Shown here: positions 1-48,616 of the stretch, in pieces
Layout of the letters: the number at the start of each line of letters is the position of its first letter
Position numbering within the stretch: the first letter of the stretch is position 1
Position numbers and translations under genes: made by a program
NCBI RefSeq assembly: GCF_000247815.1
Contig: NC_021680.1
Location: 682,001-746,000 of the forward strand
DNA: 64,000 nt
Reading direction: 5' to 3'
Source of the DNA: Ficedula albicollis
Taxonomy: Eukaryota; Chordata; Aves; Passeriformes; Muscicapidae
Notes under the pieces: model-generated
What the model saw: only the letters and a program-made list of their open reading frames with translations
Databases searched by the model: none
What the model was told of the DNA's origin: nothing

Positions 1-2100
1 ACTGACAAAGTTCAATGAAGAAACACAAAATGACCCCACTTTCAAGAGGCTTGAGAGAGTTTCCTAAGGATGGTGACACTGCAGCATTGGAGCCTTCTCA
101 AGAGCCCAGAGAAGGGCAGAAGAAGTTTGACAGTCCCACCATGGTCTAGGGCTGCGTTGCACAGCGGAAAAAGAGAACTGACAGGTTTCTCTGCCCCAAA
201 CAACAATATCTTGGAATTGCTGCACATAATTCTCAATAGCCAACTCTGGTTTATAAGAAGAAACACAAGACAAGATGTCTGGCCAGGTATGAACCCTGTT
301 GCAGGAGAAACGGAAGAGAGAAAGCTCCTGTGGGAGCATCAGGCTGAAGATAGGTTTAAAAAAGCAGCCCCAAATCCCCCAGTGGAACAGAGGAGGTCCT
401 GAGCACCTTTCAGGTGGGCATTACTGAGACCAAAGCTGGATCAGGAGATTCAAACAGGCCCAAGGGGCTTCAGGAATATATTGGTTCTTCTTGCCCTTGG
501 CTTGCCTGTTACCATCTGTATTTTTTCCCAATTTACTTGAAAGCAGCATCTTTTTCTCCACTTTGCCTTAAGAAAGTGTAGAAGCTAAATCAGGAAAAAG
601 CTGGAGAAGAGCAGTGTGCATGGAAGAAAAGTGTGACGCTGCAGACCCACACTCAGGAGCAAAGGAAAAGCAGAGGGTCAGGATGTTCCTCTCAACTGCT
701 TACCCATTTTTATTACTAGCCTCAATGTAAAAGTTATTTGCCAATTCTCTTATTGCAAGGTGGCGGGCCAAACACACTGCTCTGATGGAGGCAGAGGGTG
801 GCACCAAAGCCATACGTGGCCCTGGGTGGCTGTGGCCTCTCTCCAGCCCACTGTGAGACACTCCTAAACACGACACCTCCCAAAACAGGGAAATCCCTGG
901 CAGGGGAATAACCTCCCACACATCCCAGCCCATCACTCAATGCCTCTTATGAGATGGTACAAAGGAGCTGGGGACATTCCTCTTGGCCACTGGCCCCTGG
1001 AGACAAACAGGACAAGGAGCTGTACTTCCCTACTCCAGCAGTGGTACCTTGCAGAGGTTTGGGGACCACCACCACACACATAGCACATCCCCAGCATGGA
1101 GCCACCTCTGCCCTGCCTCAGGGCACACAGAGCAACCATTTGTCTAACACAGCTGGTGCTCCATACTGGGTTTAGTTGCTAAATTGCCTTTAAAACGATA
1201 AAAAGCAGAGAGGGGGCTGGAGGTGGAGCAGCAGTGCTCCCCCCAGGGTCCCAGTTAAAAGGCACACAGCAGGGCTGTGCTGGCACTGCCAGCCCCCCGC
1301 TGCTGCCATCCCCCAGCGCTGCGGCACGGCAGGGGAGATCCAGGCCCTGCCTTTGATGGTTCTTCTCTTCCCGCTGTGAAGACTAATAACTGCAGAGAGG
1401 GCATCCTGACACGTGCAGGGCCAACACCGATCCAGCTGCGGTGTAATGAGATCAGGGGGGAAAAAAAAGGGTTTGGAGATGCCAATGCACGTGGGACCTC
1501 TGAATCTGGGGACGTCTGGACTTTCTGCACACCCCCTCCAGCCAGTCCTGGGAGGCCCCAGATGCATGTCACAGACCCATGAGTCGAGGGATAGATGGAG
1601 CACCCCCTTGAAGGCCACAGAGAGATGGGAACTTTCGGAATCTATCACCAAATTGCTGCTGAAACATCAGAAAAATTTCCTTTAGCACCTTCAGGTATGT
1701 AAAGCTCGGAGCAGATGATGACTTCTCTGTTCCCTCAGCCACAGTATCAAAGCAGTTAATTTTCCCAGTTTTCAACCAGGTATGTAAAGCTCGGAGCAGA
1801 TGGTGACTTCTCTGTTCCCTCAGCCACGGTATCAAAGCAGTTAATTTTCCCAGTTTTCAATGGGGACCTCAGCCCAACCTCAGCCCTCCTCTGATGCCTC
1901 ACACGCCCAAAATGAAAGCCCCACAGAGCAGAGGATGCCCAAGATGGTGCAAACAAGAGTGGGAGGAACAACCTCGATCTTCTCCAGAGGGTGTTTACTC
2001 TAAGATGTGACAATGGTCTCTTGCACATCATTCCTGATTATTTCGAAGAAGAGAAATCCTTGCCTCCCGCAGAGCCTAGCTGAGTGCTGACCTTACAACT
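1..2100. other. ASTN1 intron after exon 8, partial
   Basis: Non-coding sequence inside the ASTN1 transcription unit. I see no exon of ASTN1, no recognisable transposon and no RNA gene. The only structure noted is a two-copy tandem repeat at 1692-1861. Confidence 0.6.
1692..1861. repeat. Two-copy tandem repeat, period 85 bp
   Basis: The stretch beginning CAGGTATGTAAAGCTCGGAG recurs exactly 85 bases later; the copies differ at about two bases (GATGATG against GATGGTG, CCACAGT against CCACGGT). The sequence contains a donor-like GGTATGT on the plus strand, but the gene here is on the minus strand. Confidence 0.85.
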
Positions 2101-33365
<31,265 letters not shown>

Positions 33366-33379
33366 CCATATTAAATGTA

Positions 33380-33478
33380 TATAATTGTCTGTATGTGTGC
33401 ATGTGTGTATACATAGATATATATTAAATATATATATGTACATGTGTATGTATATATATAGAGAGAGAGAGTGTGTAA
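33380..33478. repeat. TG/TA-rich microsatellite
   Basis: Alternating purine-pyrimidine run with TGTATGTGTGCATGTGTGTA, ATATATATGTACATGTG and GAGAGAGAGAG. Simple sequence in the intergenic interval. Confidence 0.85.
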
Positions 33479-34204
33479 GAGCAATCCCAAACCTGCTGGA
33501 TTTGGATCTTTTTGCCAGATCTGGGTGCTTTTTGTTTTTACCCTCTTTAAGTGAGCACAAAGCAGTACTGAAAGCTTGTCGACAGCCGCACCTTCCTGCA
33601 AACACGTATGGTTCGAAAATCTTCTGATGGAACATGTTGTCTTCTTCCACTGTGGGGGAAATGCCCAGTCCTTGTCCCATCAGGAATACATGGCCGTGGT
33701 CTGCTGGTGTGGTTTTCCCCCTGGGAGTTTCCTGATGACAGACGGTTCTGGAACAGGGTGTGGAGGCATCACAGAGCTCCCACCATCTCCTCATGGGGAC
33801 ACAGCCCCATCCCAACTGGCACCTTCAAAGAAAACCCCACACGGCAGATACTTTCCAATTTTTTGTATTTTTCTTTTGCAGAGCTCTCCACCTCCCCTTT
33901 GTGAGGGTTTCCCTGAATTCCTCCTCCCTCATGTGTGCCAGCTGTGAAGTTTAACATGCCCCAGGATCGGCATTGAGGGGGGATAGCACTGTGCCCCACA
34001 CACCCCAAGCAGTGGGTGCTTTTCCCCAGACTGATCTGTATTTGTAACTTCCATGAGACTTTTGGCAGGAAGAACTGTGCTTACCAGAAATTACCCGTTT
34101 TCAACAACCAGAGTGAAGCACGGCACTAAAACAGTGGGGATGTAGTGGGGTGTGTTTCAGCAGTGCTGCCTCCCTCCAGCACCAACCGGCTCAGGATCAG
34201 GAGA

Positions 34205-34330
34205 AATCAGGAAAAATCAGGAAAAAAAATACCCCAAATAAACAAAAAGAACCCCAAACAAACAAACAAACAAACAAAAAAACAAATGGGGAAAATTGGG
34301 GAAGGAAAATCAGGGGAAAATAAGGAAAAA
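34205..34330. repeat. A-rich simple sequence with (AAAC)n
   Basis: Contains AAACAAACAAACAAACAAAA and flanking GGAAAAATCAGGAAAA variants; low-complexity. Confidence 0.8.
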
Positions 34331-35016
34331 TGAGCAGCAGTGTTTTGTAAGATGAGGCCGTCCTATTGTGTTCCTTATGGGGAGCACAGGGAAATCCCCT
34401 TGGATGATCTCCACAACGTCCTTCTACTGTCCTTCTTTTACCACAAACTCATTGAAAGGAGCTTTTTCATTCTGAAAAATAATTTTTAAAAAAGGTGCAA
34501 TTGCATTATTAACCTCCAACAAGGTTCTTTCCGCCCTCCCCTTTGGAAACGGGATGCACCCCGGGGAGCAATACCCCTGGAATGCTTAACGACGCCTGAA
34601 GAGGAGCAAGGAAGGGCTTTGGCGGGAGGTGTGAAGAACACAGATGGATAAATAGAAACACATTTTTAAAAACCACCCGAGAACAGTAAATCTGGTGTCA
34701 CTGACGGCGTCTTCCCGCTGCTCGCCGGCAATGACCGGCACAGGAGGTTGCTCGTGGAACCTGTGAGTGCGGATCCCTGCAAGCGTCCGACGCCAGGCAG
34801 GTGTGGCTTGGAGCAAGTCGGCCTGGCGAAGGTGTAGGTGGAGGCAGCAGGCCTAGCGGGAGCGGGCCGACGCCCAGGGTCCCGTCCCCCATTCCCGGGC
34901 GCCGACACCCCGGCCTCGCTGCCCCCGGCCCGGGAGGCGGGACCGGCACCCCGCGCCCCGCCCCGCCCTGCCTGCTCGGCCAATGGGGACGCGCGGGGCT
35001 GCCGCCGGCGCCTCTG

Positions 35017-35513
<497 letters not shown>

Positions 35514-35952
35514 TCCCGCGTACTAACGCCGGCTTGCTCGGTGACCTTGGTCAAGTTGTGTCCCCGCTCCGGGCTCGCTTCGCAGCCTCCCCGGCGAGCG
35601 CGGGTGTCGCGGAAGGCACCGAGTCCTTCCCGGGCAGGAGTCGGCCCGGTGGGAACGGCTGCCGGGGTAAAATGGGGGGCCGGGGCTGCCGGGATAAACT
35701 GGGTGGCCGGGACGCTGGGACCTGCCGCTGTGTGCTGAGTGCGCTGCTCGGTGCGAAATGCCGGTGTGAGACACCCCGCGCCCGCAGGGACCGCGGGAGA
35801 TGCCCCCGCAAGTGTTGAAACACACATTTCTCCGATGGGCACCGGTCAGTCAATAGACGACGGGGGAATCGTTCCCCCACCGCAGGGTCCCGCCCCACCA
35901 CCCGGAGCATCGGGCCGCGCAGTGGGTGCGTGACCCGTCGGGAGATGTTTGC

Positions 35953-35980
35953 TCGCCTTCCCGGCACAGGACCAGCAGCT

Positions 35981-36020
<40 letters not shown>

Positions 36021-36050
36021 TTCCCGGCACAGGACCAGCAGCTCCGGCAG
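35953..36050. other. Poly-G tract (35983-36016) between two copies of one 31-bp sequence
   Basis: CGCCTTCCCGGCACAGGACC followed by AGCAGCTCCGG is present immediately before and immediately after 34 Gs. This is what two overlapping contig ends joined through a spurious homopolymer would look like. Confidence 0.92.
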
Positions 36051-36232
36051 CCGGGGGTCCCCGCTGCCAGGCTCCGTTCCCTTCCCCTAAACACTCATCT
36101 TTCCAGCAAGAAACAGAACTGTGTGTCTTTACAGCGCCGGAGAGCATCAGCTGTCGGCGCGGCGATGCCCACGCTGCCGTGGCCCCCGCAGGGGACCCGC
36201 GTGTCGCTGCCCCGGGGCGGCGGTGGCGGGTC

Positions 36233-36420
<188 letters not shown>

Positions 36421-36640
36421 CGGGTCCCGGTGCCGCCGCTGTGCTCCCGGGGCCGAGCGCGCTGCGCTGGGCGCTGCGGGGCTGAGCGGGACCTGCCGGC
36501 AGATGTCAGTGTCCCCTCTCTCTCAGCAGCCAGGAGGGTCCCTGCCAGCCCCGGAGATGTTGCAAGGAGGCCCCTGCACTTTCTCCGAAGCGGAGCTGTC
36601 TTTGGCGGCCGTTCAGTGACGGTTTGGAGACCTGGGGAGC

Positions 36641-42100
<5,460 letters not shown>

Positions 42101-42373
42101 TCCATCCATCCATCCATCCATTTATCCATCCATCCATCCATCCATCCATCCATCCATCCATCCATCCATCCATCCATCCATCCATCCATCCATCCATCCA
42201 TCCATCCATCCATCCATCCATCCATCCATCCATCCATCCATCCATCCATCCATCCATCCATCCATCCATCCATCCATCCATCCATCCATCCATCCATCCA
42301 TCCATCCATCCATCCATCCATCCATCCATCCATCCATCCATCCATCCATCCATCCATCCATCCATCCATCCAT
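42101..42373. repeat. (TCCA)n microsatellite, about 68 units
   Basis: Perfect tetranucleotide array with one interruption (CCATTTATCC near 42117-42126). Every frame is open for 80-130 codons, none real. It lies about 470 bp upstream of the first BRINP2 coding exon. Confidence 0.98.
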
Positions 42374-42839
42374 GCCAGCCAGCCACTAGCAGGACACAAA
42401 GAGAAGTCTAACATCAACCACACGTGATCCAGTCCATACCTGGAGATGCTCATTTTCCCAGTTCCCCATGATTATAATTTTTAGCCCCACCTGAAATGAG
42501 CTGCACATGCTCGTGCCATGCATCCCCACACGAGGGGCAGCCGCCCCCCACACGGGCACCCCACAGCAGCAAGCTCAGCTTGACAGACTGATGTATGGCA
42601 GAGAAAAACATAGAGAAAAAGCCAGAAATTCCTCAAACAGCCACCAGCCAGGGTTTCATTTAACTTCAGCAGCACCCCAGCCCCATAAAGTCTTCTGTCC
42701 TGCGCCGTGCCTGGCGCGTGGCTCTCTCTGGAGCGCAGCTTTCCCTCTGTCAGCATGCCAGCAAGCACTCCAAAGCTGGGCTTGCTCCTGGTTCATATCG
42801 GTGCCGCTGTCCTCACGGCTCCCCCGCTTGGCGTTGCAG

Positions 42840-43216
42840 GAGGGGGCTGTCCCGGAGCTTCGCCCTGGGGTGAGAGAATGAAGAAGGCGGCCGGGCAGCA
42901 GCAGGATGGGGCGGCAGGACCTCCCCCGTGCTGACGGGCCCCCACGGATGCTGCCCTGGCCGCTGGCCCCGCTGGCCCTGCTGGCCCTGAGCGCCTGCTG
43001 CCGCTGGGCAGTGGCTGGTGGGGCGGGCAGCGCCGGGCCCCAGGGCCATGCCGCCCCTGCCACCCCCTCCTCTGCCTCCTCATCCTCCTCTGCCTCTGCC
43101 CGGGCACCCCTCGACTGGCTCCTCACTGACCGGGGACCCTTCTACCGAGCTCAGGAGTACGTGGACTTCATGGAGCGCTACCGCCAGGGTTTCACCACCA
43201 GGTACAGGATCTACAG
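42840..43216 (+). CDS. BRINP2: BRINP2 first coding exon with 5' UTR portion
   Basis: Acceptor TTGCAG ends at 42839; donor GT at 43217. Sixty-six bases of leader precede ATG at 42906 ([14 protein letters not shown]). A second in-frame ATG at 42948 starts [20 protein letters not shown], itself a good signal peptide. I prefer 42906 because other BRINP2 proteins have a similar polar leader before the hydrophobic core. A serine/alanine linker precedes [20 protein letters not shown] and [16 protein letters not shown]. Confidence 0.9.
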
Positions 43217-46200
43217 GTGAGAGGCTGTGGGCAGCCCGACTGGGGGGCTGTGGGGGCACGCCAACGGGGAGGCAGACCCTCTTTAATCCGCATGAGCAGA
43301 CCCCTGCATGCAGGAGGGACAGGCAGCGGGGTGGGTGCATGTGAGATGCTGCTTTTCCGGGGAATATGATAGCAGCCCCCCCCAGGATGCTCATGGTGTG
43401 GCCAGGCTGGGCTCCAGGCAGGATTTTCCTAAGCTGGGTGGGATTTGGTGCTCAGGTTGAGATGGAATCAGCCCTTATGGCAGGAGACACAGAGCCCACT
43501 GGGCTGGATGAGTCTCGTGTACTCCAGGTCCTTTGGACATCCTCTACCTACCCATCTCCTGCCACGAGGTGGAAACTGGGCACAGCGGAAGGGGCAATGT
43601 GCATGTGGTATCCACCTTCCAGGCCCTTTGGACAAAGATGCTCTTTTGTCCTTTTTCTATGCACAAAGATGTCTCTTTGTGCCAAGCTACTGAAACTGCC
43701 TAGACTGACAGACCTCTGGGGCTGGGATGCTGCTGGGGCTGGAGGAAAGCCACCCTGACTGACCCCCTGGCATGTTTGCAGCCCCGTCAGCCCATGGACT
43801 GCTGCAGTGGGATGCTATATGCGTGGGGGCTGAGGCTGGAGGGGGCTTCCTGCTGGCTGAGAACCAGGTTTGGCAGTGGTGAGGTCCACTCACCACAGCA
43901 AAGGGCCACCCCGTGACAGCCTCTGTGGGAAACCCACTCCATTCCACAGCCTCCTGGGCCTAATTGGGGCTGTCACCTCTGGCTAACGAGCCTTTTCCCT
44001 TCCACTCCCCACTGGAGCTGAGCCCTGGGGGCTTCCAGCAGTGAAGCAAAGCCTGGCCACGGGCTCTCGGGAATGCTGACGTGGGTGCCGGGATTGCAGC
44101 CTTGTTATGCAGCCTGGCACCCCCAGGGAGCTCGTCTCCTCTTTCCTGCGTGCTGAGGCTGCCATGCCGAGGAACCTGCGTCCTCCAGGGATGTTGCTGG
44201 TGACGGTGGTGGGACAGGAAGGAGCAGCCAGAGGGATATCAGCTGGCTCACACCTCCCTGGAGGCAGAGAACCTGCTGTCAGCCTTCAGAGCTTGCTTTG
44301 CCTCTGGGATGGAGGGGGGGAAATTGGCGCCCCAGCCCCAAGGGAATGTGTGTCCAAGGGCAGGGGCAGCATGCCCCCTGCCTTGTCCTCAACTCTGCTA
44401 CTTGGCCCCTGCATCCCATCTTCTGGGCCCAAAAGTCGTGGTGGGAGGCAACCTGTCATCTGCCAAGCCCAGCAGCTGCTGCCTTGCCACCCATCCACCC
44501 CTCCCTCCTCTTCCCTCTCCCTCTTTTCCCATTCAGCCCTGGTAAAACTGTCTGAAAGGCATCGCCTGGTTTTAATTAGAGCAAAATGCCAAAGATTAGG
44601 CTGAAATTTGCTGCCGGTTGTTTACGAGGCCGCGGGGTTTTGGAGGCAGTGACAGGCTGGGTGGCTGCTCCCTAGGGCTGGGCAAGGCTGGGGGGGCACA
44701 TTCACAGCATCTGGGGCTCTGAGGGGACCCACCACCAACCCCACAACATCCCAATACCTCCAGCTTCCCACAAAACCCTGCTGGTATTTAAAACCATGAT
44801 ACCCTCAGATGTTGGATTTTCACTTGGATCCGTAGGCATAGGGCTGGAGGAGGGATGAGATCCAACCGGCCCAGTGGGTCTAGCCCTGCCCTGGGCTGTG
44901 ATTAATGCCTTCCGGAGGCGCTGGATTAATCAATATCAGGCATCTCCGCTGCTTGTAGCTCTTTATCACCATCAATGGCTTAGGGAGGAATGGTGCTTTT
45001 GTCCTGGCTGGATCCATAGCTGGCAAGTGCGTGCATCAGGTCCTTCACTTACGATGGGAAGGTCAGGATGATTCTAATAGCAGTTTTCCACCTGTCCTGA
45101 GCTGTCCCTTCAGGGACAGAAGAAAGGAGAACATGCATGTGCCATGGCCAGACCCACTTCACACCCTCTCCCCACTGCTGCTCTCCTCCCACAGAGAGTT
45201 TGCTCGTTGGAAGGTGAATAATTTGGCCTTGGAGAGGAAAGATTTCTTCAGCCTTCCGCTTCCCCTGGCCCCTGAATTCATCCGCAACATCCGACTGCTG
45301 GGGCGTCGGCCCAGCCCCCAGCAGATCACTGACAGCCTCATCAAAAAGTATGGCACGCACTTCTTGCTGGCCGCCACGCTGGGAGGTGAGTGCTGGGGGT
45401 GCTCGCTCCTGCTCACCCCCCTGCCACAAGGACCGTGCGGAGAGGGAGAGTGGGAAAAGGAGCACTGCAGGAGAAACACGGCCAAGGAAGGGAATGGGGG
45501 GAGCCCAGCAGCCTTCCAAAGGTGGTGTGTGTTCCCCAGGAGAGGAGTCCCTGACCATTTTCGTGGACAAGCGCAAGCTGAGCCGGAGGGCAGAGCCTGC
45601 GGGGGGAGCTGGGAACAGCTCGGGGGTCTCGCTGGAGACCCTGCACCAGCTGGCAGCCTCCTACTTCATCGACCGGGAGAGCACCCTGCGCCGGCTGCAC
45701 CACATCCAGATCGCCACGGCTGCCATCAAGGTGGGCAGGGGCTGAGGGAGGGGCCGGCGCTGGGCACGGCAGCCCCGGCCTCACCAGCGGCCCCTCGCAG
45801 CTGGCCAGACCTGAAACAGCCTCACCCGGCGAGGAGAGAGCAGGGAGAGTGAACACTTCCCATTATTTATGGGAAATTGGGCACGCTAATAAAGGCACAT
45901 TTTTCAGCGGGCTGCAGGCAGGGCTGCCGCCTGTCAAGGAGCTAATTAGCAGATAATTAGTTCTCCTCTCCGGCCATAGCCCTGCTATGGGGAGCGGGGT
46001 TTGGCCAGTGGGGTCAGGGATTATCTACAGCATTCTCAGCCTTTGTCCCCTCCTGTACCCCTGACCACCTGTGTGTCCCTGCCCTAGGTGACAGAAACAC
46101 GGACAGGGCCACTCGGCTGCAGCAACTACGACAATCTGGACTCGGTGAGCTCTGTCCTGGTGCAGAGCCCTGAGAACAAAGTGCAGCTCCAAGGTAGGAT

Positions 46201-48616
46201 TGGGCTCGTGGGGATGTGGGGGTGGACAAATGCTACCGCGCTTGTGGTGCACAAGGGGTTGCAGGGGAGTATGCTGGCACGAGATGCTGCTTCTAATTTC
46301 AGGGCTGGGGAGGAGAGGGGATGAAAATAATGAACGCTGGGCAGGATGAGGTTGTTGCTTGTCTGCCAAGAGGAGCCAAGATCGATGCAGAGCCCAGACA
46401 AGCGGCTCCACAGCAAATTGATATGATAATCGTGCGAGGGTGGGAGCCCAGGGAGGGGGGAGGCTTGTGCCCTCCTCGCCCAGATGATCTCTGGGGGGCT
46501 CCGTGCGTGCCCTGATGCTCTCGGGGCTGCTCCCTCTTGCAGGGCTGCAGACAGTGCTTCCCTCCTACCTGCGGGAGAGGTTCGTGGCGGCCGCTCTCAG
46601 CTACATTGCCTGCGGCTCTGCCGGGGAGCTGGTGTGCCGCAGGAGCGACTGCCGCTGCCAGTGCCAGCTCGCCTTCCCCCGCTGCAACTGCCCCGAGGCC
46701 GACATCCAGGCGCTGGAGAGCAGCCTGGCCCAGCTGGGGCGAGCCTGGGAGAGCCACCACAGCCAGTTCGAGGAGTCAGGTGAGGCTGGGCCGACCCCAC
46801 CAAGCATCTCCTTCCCCTTTCCAGCAGCCCAGGCTTTGCGCTGGGTCTCCAGACCTCGGGCGGAGGGAGGTTGCTTTCAGCACCACCTTCACTCCCTGCT
46901 GTCCAGGGTTCATTGACACCGTCTCCTTCTCCCCACAGAGGAGTTTCAGGCCCTGGTGAAAAGACTCCCCACAGACCGTTTCCTGAACAGGACAGCCATC
47001 TCCCACTTCTGGACCATGGATCTGGATGTCCAGCATCGCTACCAACAGCTGGGCACCAGCCTGAAGCTGCTCTCCAGGAAAACCTACCGACTCATCCGGC
47101 GGCTCTTCAACCTCAGCAAACGCTGCCACCGCCAACCTCGCTTCAAGCTGCCAAAGGAGAGGTAGGGTGCCATGGCATCCCTTGCTGGGGACGCTTCCCT
47201 GTGCCCCAAGGGTAGCTCAGAGCCAGGGGCTACTTCCCTTTGGCTGTGACTGGAGAAGCTCCTACCTAGGAGGGACACCTGGGGGTGAGCAGGCAGCAGG
47301 AGTGGCTGTACCAGCTTGGAATGCGGCCCTGAGAGATCAGGTCCAAACTTGAAGGTAACAAATGAGACTTGGTTTATGGGGGGGCCACCAGCAGAGAAGA
47401 AAATAAACACGAGGTGGGCAGTTCTTCCATCCTTAGGGAAAGTCAGTCACATCCCAGAAGATGCCGTCTAAGCTTCTCTTCCGCGTTTCCTCTGCACAGG
47501 TCCCTCCCTTACTGGTGGAGCCGCGCACAGTCGCTCCTGTACTGCAGCGAGACCACCGTGCCTGGGACCTTCCTGGAAGAAAGCCACAGCTGTACCTGTC
47601 CCTCCGAGCAGCCCTCCTGCCAGGGGTCCATACCGTGTGCCTTGGGCGAGGGGCCAGCCTGTGCCAGCTGTGACCAGGACAACAGCACCCGCTGCGGGAC
47701 CTGCAACCACGGCTACGTGCTCACCCAGGGCTTCTGCCGCCCTGAGGTGGCCGACTCGCTGGAGCACTACCTGGGGCTGGAGACCGACCTGCAGGACCTG
47801 GAGCTCAAGTACCTCCTGCAGAAACGGGACAGCCGCATCGAGGTGCACTCCATCTTCATCAGCAACGACATGCGCCTGGGGAGCTGGTTTGACCCCTCCT
47901 GGAGGAAGCGCATGCTCTTGACCCTGAAGAGCAACAAGTACAAGCCTGGGCTGGTTCACGTCATGTTGGCCCTCTCTCTGCAGATCTGCCTCACCAAGAA
48001 CAGCACCCTGGAGCCCGTCATGGCCATCTATGTCAACCCCTTTGGGGGAAGCCACTCAGAGAGCTGGTTCATGCCTGTCAATGAGGGCAGCTTCCCAGAC
48101 TGGGAAAGGACTACCGTGGATGCCTCTGCCCAGTGCCAAAACTGGACAATCACCTTGGGCAACAAGTGGAAGACCTTCTTTGAAACAGTCCACGTCTACT
48201 TGCGGAGCCGCATCAAGTCTCTGGATGACAGCTCCAATGAGACAATCTACTATGAACCCTTGGAGATGTCAGATCCCTCCAAGAACCTGGGGTACATGAA
48301 AATCAACAGCTTGCAAGTCTTCGGCTACAGCCTGCCCTTTGAGCCGGATGCTATCCGTGACCTGATCCTCCAGCTGGACTACCCCTACACCCAGGGCTCC
48401 CAGGACTCAGCCATGCTCCAGCTGCTGGAGATCAGGGACCGGGTGAACAGGCTCTCACCCCCTGGCAAAATCCGCCTCGACCTCTTCACTTGCTTGCTCC
48501 GGCACCGGCTCAAGCTGGCCAACAACGAGGTGGCGAGGATCCAGTCCTCCTTGAGAGCCTTCAACGCCAAGCTGCCCAACGCGCTGGAGCCGGAGATGGG
48601 CAAGCTGTGCAGCTAA
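42906..48616 (+). CDS. BRINP2: BMP/retinoic acid-inducible neural-specific protein 2 (complete, 7 coding exons)
   Basis: Overview of the spliced gene. Coding segments 42906-43216, 45195-45385, 45540-45730, 46088-46193, 46543-46779, 46939-47161 and 47500-48616 sum to 2376 bp, 791 residues plus stop, close to human BRINP2 (783 as I recall). All junctions are GT/AG and in phase. Protein order: hydrophobic signal peptide (residues about 15-37), [16 protein letters not shown] domain with the signature YGTHF, cysteine-rich segment ([20 protein letters not shown]), a second cysteine-rich EGF-like stretch, and the conserved C-terminal region ending GKLCS. BRINP proteins are neural glycoproteins reported to restrain cell-cycle progression when expressed. 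BRINP3 is the alternative paralogue, but neighbouring ASTN1 and the detailed sequence favour BRINP2. Confidence 0.95.
43217..45194. other. BRINP2 intron between first two coding exons
   Basis: Non-coding. Mostly GC-rich unique DNA, with two AT-richer stretches that look selectively retained: near 44560-44640 (GGTTTTAATTAGAGCAAAAT, TTGTTTACGAGGCC) and near 44895-44960 (GCGCTGGATTAATCAATATC). Confidence 0.45.
45195..45385 (+). CDS. BRINP2: BRINP2 coding exon 3 (MACPF)
   Basis: 191 bp, acceptor CACAG ending 45194, donor GT at 45386. Encodes [37 protein letters not shown] and [15 protein letters not shown], including the YGTHF MACPF signature. Confidence 0.95.
45540..45730 (+). CDS. BRINP2: BRINP2 coding exon 4 (MACPF)
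   Basis: 191 bp, acceptor CCCCAG ending 45539, donor GT at 45731. Encodes [16 protein letters not shown], a short Gly/Asn linker with potential glycosylation site NSS, then [19 protein letters not shown] and [15 protein letters not shown]. Confidence 0.94.
45855..45980. promoter_or_regulatory. AT-rich block in BRINP2 intron, candidate conserved element
   Basis: Unique block with GCACGCTAATAAAGGCACAT and GGAGCTAATTAGCAGATAAT, including a palindromic CTAATTAG homeodomain-type site. Candidate only by composition. Confidence 0.3.
46088..46193 (+). CDS. BRINP2: BRINP2 coding exon 5
   Basis: 106 bp, acceptor CCTAG ending 46087, donor GT at 46194. Encodes [20 protein letters not shown] and [15 protein letters not shown], a strongly conserved part of the MACPF domain in all BRINPs. 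Confidence 0.95.
46543..46779 (+). CDS. BRINP2: BRINP2 coding exon 6 (cysteine-rich)
   Basis: 237 bp, acceptor TTGCAG ending 46542, donor GT at 46780. Encodes [20 protein letters not shown], then a cluster of cysteines ([20 protein letters not shown]) likely forming disulphides after the MACPF fold, and a polar helix ending FEES. Confidence 0.94.
46939..47161 (+). CDS. BRINP2: BRINP2 coding exon 7
   Basis: 223 bp, acceptor CCACAG ending 46938, donor GT at 47162. Encodes [36 protein letters not shown] and [23 protein letters not shown] and NLS are potential N-glycosylation sites. Confidence 0.94.
47500..48616 (+). CDS. BRINP2: BRINP2 last coding exon
   Basis: Acceptor GCACAG ends at 47499; stop TAA at 48614-48616. 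It encodes residues about 420-791: [15 protein letters not shown], an EGF-like cysteine cluster ([19 protein letters not shown] and [20 protein letters not shown]), then the conserved region with [54 protein letters not shown] and the terminal GKLCS. NST, NWT and NET are potential N-glycosylation sites. One large terminal exon is typical of the BRINP family. Confidence 0.96.

Noticed and set aside
47369..48616. BRINP2 last exon starting at the ATG at 47369
   Set aside because: The residues before [10 protein letters not shown] do not match the family, and a good acceptor ends at 47499 with the phase required by the preceding exon.
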